In this document: positions 14,333 through 22,281 of the stretch, in pieces
Layout of the letters: each line of letters begins with the position of its first letter
Position numbering within the stretch: the first letter of the stretch is position 1
Assembly (NCBI GenBank): GCA_038251315.1
Contig: JBBSBK010000050.1
Coordinates: 1-23,588, forward strand
Direction of reading: 5' to 3'
Source: JBBKXP01 sp038251315
Lineage (GTDB): Bacteria > Pseudomonadota > Alphaproteobacteria > Rhodobacterales > Rhodobacteraceae
Length of the DNA stretch: 23,588 nt
Notes under the pieces: generated by a model
What the model was told of the DNA's origin: nothing
Databases searched by the model: none
What the model saw: the letters and a program-made list of their open reading frames with translations, nothing else
Made by a program: the position numbers and the translations under genes

Positions 14333-16471
14333 TCAGACCTTTTTCAGCCCCACGTCGGCACGTGCCGGATCGCGGTGTCGGCCGATCGACGACACGTTGC
14401 TTTCCGCTTCGAGCGCCGTCATCACCCGGTGCATGTGTTCGGTATCGCGCAAATCCACATCGACCAGCAGCCGGTAGAAATCGGGTTTGCGGTCGACGAA
14501 ATTCAAATCCGAGATATTGGCGTTCTGTTCGCCGATCAAGGTGCAGATCCGCCCCAATACGCCGGCGTCATTGGTAATCGTCAGATCAAACGTCACGGTG
14601 TTGACGGATTTGTGGTTGCCGTCCTGCCAGCGCAGATCGACCCAGCGGTCGGGCTGGTCTTCGTAAGCCACCAGCGCCTGACAGTCGATGGCATGGACAA
14701 CCACCCCCTGCCCACGAAAGGTGATCCCGACGATCCGTTCGCCCGGCACCGGCTGGCAACAGGCGGCGCGGCGGTGGGTCTGGTCGGCGGCAAGACCGAC
14801 CACGGCGCGCCCCTCGTCCACTTCCTCGCCCTTGCGTTCGGCGAGTTCGGGATAGATCGCCAGCACAACCGTGCGCGACGATATTTCGGCGCTCCCGAGT
14901 TGCGCCAGCAGATCGTCCACATCTTCCATCGCCAGCGTTTTCGCAGCGGTGCGCAGCGCCTTGACCGTCGCCTTTTTGCCGACGTTTTCAAACGCCACAC
15001 GGGCCAGTTCGCTGCCCAGCTTGATGAACCTGTCGCGGTCTTCTTCGCGCAGGGACCGCCGGATCGCGGTTTTCGCCCGCCCGGTCACGGCAATGTCGAT
15101 CCATGTCGCCTGCGGCGTCTGCCCTTCTGCGGTGATGATCTCGATCGACTGGCCATTTTTCAGGCGGGTCCACAGCGGCACGCGCATCCCGTCAACCTTG
15201 GCACCCACGCAGGCCGAGCCGATCCGTGTGTGGATTGCATAGGCAAAATCAATCGGCGTCGCGCCGCGTGGAAGTTTGATGACATCGCCCTTGGGCGAAA
15301 AACAGAACACCTGGTCCTGATACATCTCAAGCTTGACGGCCTCGAGAAATTCGTCGTGGTCCTGATCGTCGTCCAGTCGTTCGGTCAGCGACGAAATCCA
15401 GCGCACCGGATCGACGGCAAAGCGGTTTTCGACACGTTCGCCGTTGCGATAGGACCAATGCGCGGCAACGCCGGTTTCGGCGACCTCGTGCATTTCGCGG
15501 GTGCGGATCTGCACTTCGACCCGTTTGCCGTCGCGCCCGGACACGGTCGTATGGATCGACCGATAGCCGTTCGATTTCGGCTGGCTGATGTAATCCTTGA
15601 ACCGCCCCGGCACCGCCCGCCAGCGTTGGTGAATCGCACCCAGCACCCGGTAACACTCACCCTCGGTCGCGGTGATGATCCGAAAGCCGTAGATATCGGA
15701 CAGGCGCGAAAACCCCTGATCCTTTTCCTGCATCTTGCGCCAGATCGAATAGGGTTTCTTGGCGCGTCCCGACACCTCGGCGTCGACGTTGGACCTGTCG
15801 AGTTCCGTGCGCATGTCAGCGGTGATCTTTTCGATCACATCGCCGGTTTCGCGTTGCAGGGTGATGAACCGGCGGATGATCGAGCTGCGCGCCTCGGGGT
15901 TGATGACCCTGAAGGCCAGATCCTCAAGCTCTTCGCGCATCCACTGCATGCCCATGCGCCCAGCCAGCGGGGCATAAATATCCATCGTCTCGCGGGCCTT
16001 TTGGGCCTGCTTGTCGACGCGCATGGATTTGATCGTGCGCATGTTATGCAGCCGGTCGGCCAGCTTGACCAGAGTGACGCGCAGGTCGCGGCTGGTCGCC
16101 ATGAACAGCTTGCGAAAGTTTTCCGCCTGTTTGGTTTCCGTGCTGGTCAGTTGCAGGTTGGTCAGCTTGGTCACGCCATCGACCAGTTCGGCAATCTCGG
16201 TGCTGAACCGCTTTTCGACTTCGGCGTAAGATGCCTTGGTGTCTTCAATAGTATCGTGCAACAGAGCGGTAACCAGAGTCGCATCGTCCATCTGCATCTG
16301 CGCAAGAATGACGGCGACGGCGACGGGATGGGTGAAATACGGTTCGCCGGAATGCCGGAACTGGCCGTCGTGCATGGCGGCGCCAAAGGCGAAAGCCTCG
16401 CGCAGACGCTTTTCGTTGGTGCGGGGGTTGTAGGTGCGGACCAGTGCGATCAGATCGTCGGCAATCGTCAT
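14333..16471 (-). CDS. rsh: Bifunctional (p)ppGpp synthetase/hydrolase (RelA/SpoT homologue)
   Basis: Rsh makes and degrades (p)ppGpp, the stringent-response alarmone, in the cytoplasm. The 712-residue protein has the HD hydrolase domain at the N-terminus, with HDTIED at 72-77. A synthetase domain at about 230-350 includes YGFRII, RFKDYISQPKSNGYRSIHT and EVQIRT. A TGS domain lies near 395-455 (VFCFSPKGDVIKLPRGATPIDFAYAIHT) and a C-terminal ACT domain starts at about 635. The RFKD motif is the form found in bifunctional enzymes rather than in RelA-only synthetases, so both activities are likely. It starts 37 bases after the rpoZ stop; the rpoZ-spoT pairing is a known operon in proteobacteria. 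Confidence 0.95.
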   Translation of the reverse strand: MTIADDLIALVRTYNPRTNEKRLREAFAFGAAMHDGQFRHSGEPYFTHPVAVAVILAQMQMDDATLVTALLHDTIEDTKASYAEVEKRFSTEIAELVDGVTKLTNLQLTSTETKQAENFRKLFMATSRDLRVTLVKLADRLHNMRTIKSMRVDKQAQKARETMDIYAPLAGRMGMQWMREELEDLAFRVINPEARSSIIRRFITLQRETGDVIEKITADMRTELDRSNVDAEVSGRAKKPYSIWRKMQEKDQGFSRLSDIYGFRIITATEGECYRVLGAIHQRWRAVPGRFKDYISQPKSNGYRSIHTTVSGRDGKRVEVQIRTREMHEVAETGVAAHWSYRNGERVENRFAVDPVRWISSLTERLDDDQDHDEFLEAVKLEMYQDQVFCFSPKGDVIKLPRGATPIDFAYAIHTRIGSACVGAKVDGMRVPLWTRLKNGQSIEIITAEGQTPQATWIDIAVTGRAKTAIRRSLREEDRDRFIKLGSELARVAFENVGKKATVKALRTAAKTLAMEDVDDLLAQLGSAEISSRTVVLAIYPELAERKGEEVDEGRAVVGLAADQTHRRAACCQPVPGERIVGITFRGQGVVVHAIDCQALVAYEDQPDRWVDLRWQDGNHKSVNTVTFDLTITNDAGVLGRICTLIGEQNANISDLNFVDRKPDFYRLLVDVDLRDTEHMHRVMTALEAESNVSSIGRHRDPARADVGLKKV

Positions 16472-16508
16472 GGTCCGTGCCTTGTTCCAAAAGGCCGGGA
16501 ATACCGCC

Positions 16509-16862
16509 TTAGCGCTGCCCCTGCGCTTCCATCAGCGCACGCAACAGCTTTTCTTCTGACATGTCGTCATCGGCGGGTTTATCGGCCTCCGCCCCCATCA
16601 GCAACGACATCGAATCCTCTTCGGGTTCATCGACTTCGATCTGGGTCTGATGCGCCTCGATCATGCGTTCGCGCAGGTCGTCGGCGCCTTGGGTTTCTTC
16701 GGCGATTTCGCGTAAGGATACGACCGGGTTCTTGTCGTTGTCGCGGTTCACCGTTACCGGCGATCCGGCAGTGATTTCGCGGGCACGGTGGGCGGCCAAC
16801 ATGACCAGTTCAAACCGGTTCGGGACCTTGTCCACACAATCTTCGACGGTAACGCGGGCCAT
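16509..16862 (-). CDS. rpoZ: RNA polymerase omega subunit
   Basis: The omega subunit helps assemble RNA polymerase by holding the beta-prime chain and contributes to a ppGpp-binding site in proteobacteria. The 117-residue protein begins MARVTVEDCVDKVPNRFELVMLAAHRAREI, the conserved family N-terminus. A VVSLREIAEE segment follows, then an acidic tail typical of the alphaproteobacterial form. The ATG at 16862 has AGGAG about seven bases upstream and is preferred to a longer frame. It directly precedes rsh, so the sensor of ppGpp on the polymerase and the enzyme that makes ppGpp share a transcript. A candidate promoter lies just upstream. Confidence 0.95.
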   Translation of the reverse strand: MARVTVEDCVDKVPNRFELVMLAAHRAREITAGSPVTVNRDNDKNPVVSLREIAEETQGADDLRERMIEAHQTQIEVDEPEEDSMSLLMGAEADKPADDDMSEEKLLRALMEAQGQR

Positions 16863-16904
16863 GAGCACACTCCTGCAATGTCGCGGCATTCCTTGGAAAG
16901 CCAC

Positions 16905-16933
16905 CGTCTAAGGGCTAGACCTGCGATTGACAA
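16905..16933 (-). promoter_or_regulatory. Candidate rpoZ-rsh promoter
   Basis: On the minus strand TTGTCA (16928-16933) and TAGACG (16905-16910) are 17 bases apart, between the folK stop and the rpoZ start. The -35 matches consensus at five of six positions; the -10 is weak. The leader would be roughly 36 bases. Confidence 0.45.
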
Positions 16934-16957
16934 GTGGATTCGGGCCGGTTTCGCAAC

Positions 16958-17527
16958 CTAGTCCAGCGGGATGACGTCAGCCCGATCAGCATCAGGTAAG
17001 GCCGCCAGCATCGTCGCCACCGTGACGCCCAGCAGCGGATGCACCCAGTCCGGTGCGACCTCGGCCAGCGGCACGAGGACAAAGGCGCGATCCTGCAACC
17101 GCGGGTGCGGCAGGATCAGGGTGTCAGGTGTCGCCGTTTGCTGCTCTGCGGCAGACAGGTTGCGCCAAACCGTCTGGGTCGCAGCGTCGGGCAGCACCGT
17201 CTCGCCCACCGCCAGCAAATCAAGATCAAGCGTGCGTGGCCCCCATCGCCGGATGCGCTGCCGCCCCGCCGCCGCCTCGATGCGATGCAGGATCGACAGA
17301 ATTTCAACCGCAGCGAGAGTTTTATCGATCCGAATCGCGGCGTTCACAAAATCGGGGCCAGACCCTGGCGGATATGCTGACGTGCGATAAAGGCGACTTT
17401 GCCGAAGGTCGCCACCACACTGCGTCGCGATGTCGCAAATCGCTTTCAAAACTGTCTGTTGCGTTGTCTTTTCCATCGCACCAAGGTTCGACCCCAGTGA
17501 AACGAGCACACTGAATTTCCCCTGCAT
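16958..17527 (-). CDS. folK: 2-amino-4-hydroxy-6-hydroxymethyldihydropteridine pyrophosphokinase
   Basis: HPPK transfers pyrophosphate from ATP to the pterin intermediate in folate synthesis. The 189-residue protein has the N-terminal VSLGSNLG, the SRLYRTSAYPPGSGPDFVNAA segment, and the signature RRWGPRTLDLDLL with the two metal-binding aspartates. LILPHPRLQDRAFVLVPLAEVAPDW also matches the family. The ATG at 17527 is preferred because a family-like start follows; an open frame runs further upstream without conserved content. It diverges from the NYN-domain gene across a 116-base gap and is followed by rpoZ after 97 bases. Confidence 0.95.
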   Translation of the reverse strand: MQGKFSVLVSLGSNLGAMEKTTQQTVLKAICDIATQCGGDLRQSRLYRTSAYPPGSGPDFVNAAIRIDKTLAAVEILSILHRIEAAAGRQRIRRWGPRTLDLDLLAVGETVLPDAATQTVWRNLSAAEQQTATPDTLILPHPRLQDRAFVLVPLAEVAPDWVHPLLGVTVATMLAALPDADRADVIPLD

Positions 17528-17643
17528 GGTGGCTTGCCTCTTTGTGTCGGAAAGTTCAGTATGGTGGGGTTTCGCCGTATTTGCATACCACTCATCATCA
17601 CTCACGGACACCCCGGCGGAAACACACTTCGGAAGGATTTTCA

Positions 17644-18222
17644 ATGTTTTATCGGGACGAGCGCCTTGCGCTCTTCATCGATGGCTCGAATCTGTATGCA
17701 GCGGCCAAATCGCTGGGGTTCGACATCGATTACAAATTGCTGCGGCAGGAATTCATGCGGCGGGGCAAGCTGCTGCGGGCGTTCTATTACACCGCCCTGC
17801 TGGAAAACGACGAATATTCGCCGATCCGCCCGCTGGTCGACTGGCTGCACTACAACGGCTTTACGATGGTGACCAAGCCGGCCAAGGAATACACCGACAG
17901 CATGGGCCGCCGTAAGGTCAAGGGCAACATGGACATCGAACTTTGCGTCGATGCCCTGGAACTGGCACCGCACGTCGACCACATCGTGCTGTTCTCTGGC
18001 GACGGCGATTTCCGACCGCTGATCGAATCGCTGCAACGCAAAGGGGTGCGGGTGTCGGTCGTGTCGACCATCCGCAGTCAGCCGCCGATGATTGCCGACG
18101 AGTTGCGCCGCCAGTGCGACAATTTCATCGAGCTGGACGAACTGCGCGAGGTGATAGGTCGCCCACCCCGTGAACCGCGGGTCGAGGCGGACACGACTCA
18201 AGACGAAATGGCCGAGGAATAG
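17644..18222 (+). CDS. NYN (LabA/PIN-like) domain protein
   Basis: The 192-residue protein is a NYN-domain protein of the LabA/DUF88 type, a PIN-like nuclease fold. Conserved acidic motifs are LFIDGSNLY (Asp13), KGNMDIELCVDAL and VLFSGDGDFRPLIESL, which together could bind a metal as in PIN ribonucleases. The C-terminal tail (about 170-192) is acidic and probably disordered. The likely role is RNA cleavage or RNA-linked regulation; substrates are unknown. GGAAGGA at 17631-17637 supports the ATG at 17644 over an in-frame upstream ATG. It diverges from folK and is followed by a strong hairpin, so it is probably transcribed alone. Confidence 0.9.
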   Translation: MFYRDERLALFIDGSNLYAAAKSLGFDIDYKLLRQEFMRRGKLLRAFYYTALLENDEYSPIRPLVDWLHYNGFTMVTKPAKEYTDSMGRRKVKGNMDIELCVDALELAPHVDHIVLFSGDGDFRPLIESLQRKGVRVSVVSTIRSQPPMIADELRRQCDNFIELDELREVIGRPPREPRVEADTTQDEMAEE

Positions 18223-18228
18223 GTTAGC

Positions 18229-18256
18229 AAACCGGGGCCCGAAGCGGCCCCGGTTT
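18229..18256 (+). terminator. Hairpin terminator after the NYN gene
   Basis: AAACCGGGGCC, a loop CGAAGC and GGCCCCGGTTT form a perfect 11-bp stem beginning 7 bases after the stop. The TTT within the right arm and a TTTC just after give a modest U-tract. Confidence 0.75.
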
Positions 18257-18278
18257 CAGTTTCAGGGGCTTGTCACGG

Positions 18279-18307
18279 GTCAGGCGCAAACACAGTCTGC
18301 GCCTGAC
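18279..18307 (+). promoter_or_regulatory. Perfect inverted repeat just before the phyH ribosome site
   Basis: GTCAGGCGCA (18279-18288) and TGCGCCTGAC (18298-18307) are exact inverted arms around a 9-base spacer. The right arm ends five bases before the AAGGAG ribosome site of the dioxygenase gene. It could be an operator, a second terminator, or a translation-controlling hairpin. Confidence 0.5.
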
Positions 18308-18324
18308 GAAACAAGGAGTCTTCT

Positions 18325-19137
18325 GTGCCCCACCCGCTTGTCACCGACGCCGATATCGCCTCCTATCAGCGCGACGGTGTCGTCCTGATCCGGGGCCTGT
18401 TTGCTGATCACGTCGAAACGCTGCGTGCAGGAATTGACCGCAACATGGCCGAACCGGGACCGTTCGCCGCCGAGAATCTGAAACCGGGTGAAGGCGGGCG
18501 GTTCTTCGACGATTATTGCAACTGGCAGCGGATCCCGGAATTTCAACAGGTCATCACCACATCCCCCGCCGGTGCCGTCGCTGCCGATCTGATGGGGTCG
18601 GATACCGTGCAGATGTTCCACGATCATGTGCTGGTCAAGGAACCCGGCACATCCAAACCGACGCCCTGGCATCAGGACGGCCCGTATTATTTCGTCGAAG
18701 GCGCGCAGACTGTCAGTTTCTGGTCGCCGCTTGATCCGGTTAGCAACGCGTCGCTGCGCTGTGTCGCCGGATCGCACCGCTGGCCCCGCCCTGTGCTGCC
18801 CAAACGCTGGCTGGCCGATACGTCATTCTACCCCGACCCCGACGCCTACATGCCCGTCCCCGACCCAGACGCCGAAGCGATGAACGTGCTGGAATGGCCT
18901 ATGGAACCGGGCGATGCCGTGGCGTTCAACTACGGCACCCTGCATGGCGCGCGCGGCAACGAAGGCACGACGCGGCGGCGCGCCTTTTCGCTGCGCCTTC
19001 TCGGCGACGACGCCCGCTATGTCGAACGCCCCGGCCCAACGTCGCCACCATTTGCGGGGCATGGGATGGTTGCGGGGCAAAAGTTGCGCCAGGACTGGTT
19101 CCCGGTGATCTGGAAAAGGGCCGCTGTTTCATCTTAG
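18325..19137 (+). CDS. Phytanoyl-CoA dioxygenase (PhyH) family protein
   Basis: This 270-residue protein belongs to the PhyH family of Fe(II)/2-oxoglutarate oxygenases. The metal triad is visible: His116 and Asp118 in TPWHQDGPYYF and His207 in NYGTLHGARGN. An Arg near 218 (TTRRRAFSLR) suits 2-oxoglutarate binding. The N-terminus (YQRDGVVLIRGLF) is standard for the family. Bacterial members hydroxylate or demethylate very different small molecules, so the substrate is unknown. The start is GTG at 18325, fixed by AAGGAG at 18313-18318. An unusual perfect inverted repeat lies just upstream. ispH follows 61 bases later. Confidence 0.87.
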   Translation: MPHPLVTDADIASYQRDGVVLIRGLFADHVETLRAGIDRNMAEPGPFAAENLKPGEGGRFFDDYCNWQRIPEFQQVITTSPAGAVAADLMGSDTVQMFHDHVLVKEPGTSKPTPWHQDGPYYFVEGAQTVSFWSPLDPVSNASLRCVAGSHRWPRPVLPKRWLADTSFYPDPDAYMPVPDPDAEAMNVLEWPMEPGDAVAFNYGTLHGARGNEGTTRRRAFSLRLLGDDARYVERPGPTSPPFAGHGMVAGQKLRQDWFPVIWKRAAVSS

Positions 19138-19198
19138 TGTGCGCGTCGGCACCGGTTGCATCTGGACCAACGCCGCGCGACGACATACCTCTGGGCGC

Positions 19199-20149
19199 AT
19201 GAACCAACCGCCCCTGACCCTTTACCTTGCCGCCCCGCGCGGGTTTTGCGCCGGAGTGGACCGCGCCATCAAGATCGTCGAAATGGCGATCGAAAAGTGG
19301 GGTGCGCCCGTCTATGTGCGTCACGAGATCGTGCATAACAAATTTGTCGTCGACCGGCTGCGGGACAAAGGCGCGGTGTTTGTCGAGGAACTGGACGAGT
19401 GCCCGCCCGACCGCCCGGTGATTTTCAGCGCTCACGGTGTGCCCAAATCGGTGCCAAAGGCAGCCGAGGCGCGGCAGATGCTTTATGTCGATGCCACCTG
19501 CCCGCTGGTCAGCAAGGTCCATATCGAGGCGCAGCGCCATGCCGACAATGGCCTTCAGATGGTAATGATCGGCCACGCTGGCCACCCCGAAACCGTAGGC
19601 ACGATGGGGCAACTGCCGCCGGGCGAAGTGCTGCTGGTCGAAACCCCCGCCGACGTGACGCAGGTGCAGGTGCGCGACCCCGACCGGCTTGCCTTTGTCA
19701 CCCAGACCACCCTGTCGGTCGATGACACTGCCGAAATCGTTGCCGCCTTGCAGACCCGGTTCCCCTCAATCATCGGACCGCACAAGGAAGACATCTGTTA
19801 CGCCACCACCAACCGGCAAGAGGCGGTCAAGGCGATGGCCGCGCTGACCTCGGCCATGTTGGTGATCGGTGCGCCGAATTCATCGAACTCCCGCCGTCTG
19901 GTCGAGGTCGGAGCGCGGGCCGGCTGCACCTATGCGCAACTTGTTCAGCGGGCGACCGATATCGACTGGCGGGCGCTGGAGGGGATCACATCGATCGGGA
20001 TCACCGCCGGGGCATCGGCGCCCGACACGCTGATAACCGAAGTCATCGACGCGTTTCGTAACCGTTACGACATCACGGTCGAACAGGTGGAAACCGCCGT
20101 CGAAAACGTCGAATTCAAGGTGCCGCGCGTGTTGCGCGAACCGGTCTAG
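19199..20149 (+). CDS. ispH: 4-hydroxy-3-methylbut-2-enyl diphosphate reductase
   Basis: IspH carries out the last step of the MEP isoprenoid pathway, making IPP and DMAPP from HMBPP with a [4Fe-4S] cluster. The 316-residue protein keeps all three cluster cysteines: Cys17 in PRGFCAGV, Cys101 in DATCPLV and Cys200 in DICYATTNRQ. It also has the substrate-binding SAHG and GAPNSSNSRR segments, and its length is normal. The ATG at 19199 is chosen because the family start (LTLYLAAPRGFCAGV) follows it; the frame is open back to 19139 without conserved sequence. No strong ribosome site is visible. LysE follows 9 bases after the stop. Confidence 0.96.
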   Translation: MNQPPLTLYLAAPRGFCAGVDRAIKIVEMAIEKWGAPVYVRHEIVHNKFVVDRLRDKGAVFVEELDECPPDRPVIFSAHGVPKSVPKAAEARQMLYVDATCPLVSKVHIEAQRHADNGLQMVMIGHAGHPETVGTMGQLPPGEVLLVETPADVTQVQVRDPDRLAFVTQTTLSVDDTAEIVAALQTRFPSIIGPHKEDICYATTNRQEAVKAMAALTSAMLVIGAPNSSNSRRLVEVGARAGCTYAQLVQRATDIDWRALEGITSIGITAGASAPDTLITEVIDAFRNRYDITVEQVETAVENVEFKVPRVLREPV

Positions 20150-20158
20150 GGGGCGATT

Positions 20159-20773
20159 GTGCTGTCATTGCAATTTCTGCTCACCGCCTTCGTCGTCATC
20201 CTCGCCCCCGGCACCGGGGTCATCTACACGGTGGCGATGGGTCTGGGGCAAGGGCGACGGGCCGCAATGGCCGCTGCGACCGGCTGCACTTTCGGCATTG
20301 TGCCGCATCTGCTGGCCGCGACGCTGGGGCTGGCGGCGGTGCTGCACACCTCGGCCCTGCTGTTCAACGCGGTGAAATTCGCCGGGGTCGCCTATCTGCT
20401 TTACCTTGCATGGCAGGCGCTGCGGACAGGCGGTGCGCTGGCTATCACGTCGGAATCCAAAGCCCAGCCGCTGCTCACCGTGGCGCGGCGCGGCACTCTG
20501 ATCAATGTGCTGAACCCGAAACTGTCGATCTTTTTCCTTGCCCTGCTGCCGCCATTCCTGTCAGGCAATCCGGCCACTGCGACGGCCGAAATGCTGGCGC
20601 TTGGTGCCGTTTTCATGGCGATGACATTCGCCGTTTTTGTCCTCTACGGCCTGTTCGCCGGGGCCGCGCGGCGCTGGATACTGGCCAGCGAGCGGACGAT
20701 GCGCTGGTTGAACCGCAGCTTTGCCGGTGTGTTTGCCCTGCTCGCGGGCCGTTTGGCGCTGGAGCGGGTGTGA
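20159..20773 (+). CDS. LysE family amino-acid exporter
   Basis: The 204-residue inner-membrane protein belongs to the LysE/RhtB family of amino-acid and metabolite exporters. The N-terminal FVVILAPGTGVIYTVAMGLGQGRRAAMAAATGCTFGI is the family signature. About six hydrophobic segments follow, and FLNPK-like VLNPKLSIFFLALLPPFL is seen at about residues 118-135. The substrate cannot be named. The start is GTG at 20159, with AGGGGG about six bases before it. It starts 9 bases after ispH. Its stop overlaps the GTG start of the DUF3429 gene. Confidence 0.9.
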   Translation: MLSLQFLLTAFVVILAPGTGVIYTVAMGLGQGRRAAMAAATGCTFGIVPHLLAATLGLAAVLHTSALLFNAVKFAGVAYLLYLAWQALRTGGALAITSESKAQPLLTVARRGTLINVLNPKLSIFFLALLPPFLSGNPATATAEMLALGAVFMAMTFAVFVLYGLFAGAARRWILASERTMRWLNRSFAGVFALLAGRLALERV

Positions 20774-21234
20774 GCGGTATTCCCTGCAGCGCCCTGATCC
20801 TGGGCGTTACCGGACTGATCCCGTTTGTCTGGGGCGCGGCAATGACGCTGGGTCTGGTTGCCTCCGACATGAACGATTTAACTGTCGAAAGTTATTGGCA
20901 ACGCGTCTTTGCCGATGGCCCGACCCTGTTGATCGACTATGGCACAATCATCCTGTCCTTCATGTCCGGCGTCCTGTGGGGCTTTGCGACCAGGGCCAAG
21001 GGGCGGATGCAGGCGCTGGGATTTGCCCTATCGGTGGTCCCTGCCCTTTGGGCCTTCATCGCCGTGACGGGGCCGTTGCCGACCCAAGCGATGAACCTGA
21101 TCCTTGGGTTCGTCGGCCTGCTGGCGCTGGACTGGGTTTTCACCCGCGCACGCCTGACGCCACCGTGGTGGATGCGCCTGCGTGTGTTATTGACGGCAAT
21201 CGTCGTCGCCTGCCTGATCCCGGTCGTGGTATGA
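20770..21234 (+). CDS. DUF3429 membrane protein
   Basis: The 154-residue protein is a small inner-membrane protein matching DUF3429. It has four or five hydrophobic stretches, beginning ALILGVTGLIPFVWGAAM. The pattern SYWQRVFADG, LIDYGTIILSFMSGVLWGFA continues to a last helix at 133-154. Its function is unknown. The start is a GTG that overlaps the LysE stop (GTGTGA), with GGAGCGG just upstream. Its stop overlaps the methyltransferase ATG (ATGA). It therefore sits in a tight string of co-translated genes. Confidence 0.85.
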   Translation: MSGIPCSALILGVTGLIPFVWGAAMTLGLVASDMNDLTVESYWQRVFADGPTLLIDYGTIILSFMSGVLWGFATRAKGRMQALGFALSVVPALWAFIAVTGPLPTQAMNLILGFVGLLALDWVFTRARLTPPWWMRLRVLLTAIVVACLIPVVV

Positions 21235-21830
21235 CCGACCCGCGCACCATCGCCGTCTATGATGCGCGGGCGGGCGACTATGCCCGGTTGAATATGACCA
21301 GCCGCCCGGACGCCGATTTGCAGGCCTTCATAGACGCGGTCCCGGTGGGAGGCCGCATCCTTGACCTTGGCTGCGGCCCTGCCACCGCGTCGGCCCATCT
21401 GCGCGCGGCGGGGCTGGACCCTGACCCGGTGGATGCCTCGGCGGCGATGGTGGCGCTGGCCAACGACAGCTATGGGATCGGCGCGCGGCAGGGGACTTTC
21501 GACGATCTAGACGCGGTCGCCGTTTATGCCGGGGTCTGGGCCAACTTCAGCCTGTTGCACGCCCCGCGCGCCGATTTGCCCCGGCATCTGACAGCGATCC
21601 ACCGGGCGCTGGTGCCGGGCGGAGTGTTTCACATCGGCATGAAAACCGGGACGTACGCGGGGCGCGACGCGCTGGACCGGTTTTATACCTACGTGGGCGT
21701 GACTGAGTTGCAGGGGCTGCTGGCCGACGCCGGATTTCTGCTGCTGACGACCCGCCAAGGGGTCGACAAGGGCTTGTCGGGCAGCATGGACCCGTTCGTG
21801 ATCTGTCTGACCCGGAAACCCGATGCCTGA
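21231..21830 (+). CDS. Class I SAM-dependent methyltransferase
   Basis: This 199-residue protein has a standard class I methyltransferase fold. Motif I is RILDLGCGPATASAHL at about residues 43-58. An acidic residue ends the second strand (PDPVDASAAM), and later motifs include WANFSLLHAP and IHRALVPGGVFHIGMK. The substrate cannot be read from the sequence; a small molecule is likely from the length and the absence of other domains. The ATG overlaps the DUF3429 stop, and the gene overlaps rnhA by 8 bases, indicating coupling. Confidence 0.88.
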   Translation: MTDPRTIAVYDARAGDYARLNMTSRPDADLQAFIDAVPVGGRILDLGCGPATASAHLRAAGLDPDPVDASAAMVALANDSYGIGARQGTFDDLDAVAVYAGVWANFSLLHAPRADLPRHLTAIHRALVPGGVFHIGMKTGTYAGRDALDRFYTYVGVTELQGLLADAGFLLLTTRQGVDKGLSGSMDPFVICLTRKPDA

Positions 21831-22281
21831 TTTGTTCGCCTATACTGATGGTGCCTGTTCGGGCAATCCCGGCCCCGGCGGCTGGGGTGCGATCCTGATC
21901 GCGCGGTCCGGCGACACGGTGCTGAGATCGCGCGAGTTGAACGGTGGCGCAGCGGATACCACCAACAACCGGATGGAACTGATGGCGGCGATTGCCGCGC
22001 TTGAAGCGTTGGAACGGCCCGGCACCCTGACGGTCGTGACCGACAGTGCCTACGTGAAGGACGGCATCACCAAATGGGTGCATGGCTGGAAGCGGAACGG
22101 CTGGACCAAGAAGGGCGGGCTGAAGAACGTCGATCTGTGGCAGCGACTGGATGCGGCGCAGGCGCGGCACCGGGTGACCTGGGAATGGGTCAAGGGCCAC
22201 GCCGGGCACCCGGAAAACGAGCGGGCGGATGAACTGGCCCGGGCAGGGATGGCGCCGTTCAAACCCGCACCCGGCAAATGA
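21823..22281 (+). CDS. rnhA: Ribonuclease HI
   Basis: RNase HI cuts the RNA strand of RNA-DNA hybrids, removing primers and R-loops. The 152-residue protein keeps the catalytic set: Asp9 in YTDGACSGNPGPGGW, Glu52 in NNRMELMA, Asp74 in VTDSAYV, and His126 with Asp136 in VKGHAGHPENERADELA. A basic handle region is present (WKRNGWTKKGGLKN). The length is typical of the E. coli-type enzyme. It overlaps the methyltransferase gene by 8 bases and the recO ATG by 4 (ATGA). Confidence 0.96.
   Translation: MPDLFAYTDGACSGNPGPGGWGAILIARSGDTVLRSRELNGGAADTTNNRMELMAAIAALEALERPGTLTVVTDSAYVKDGITKWVHGWKRNGWTKKGGLKNVDLWQRLDAAQARHRVTWEWVKGHAGHPENERADELARAGMAPFKPAPGK

Noticed and set aside
13709..16774. A 1021-codon open frame on the plus strand
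   Set aside because: It lies wholly antisense to DUF2062, rsh and part of rpoZ, all strongly supported. The translation is rich in His, Arg, Pro and Gln with no domain signal. It is a by-product of GC-rich codon use.
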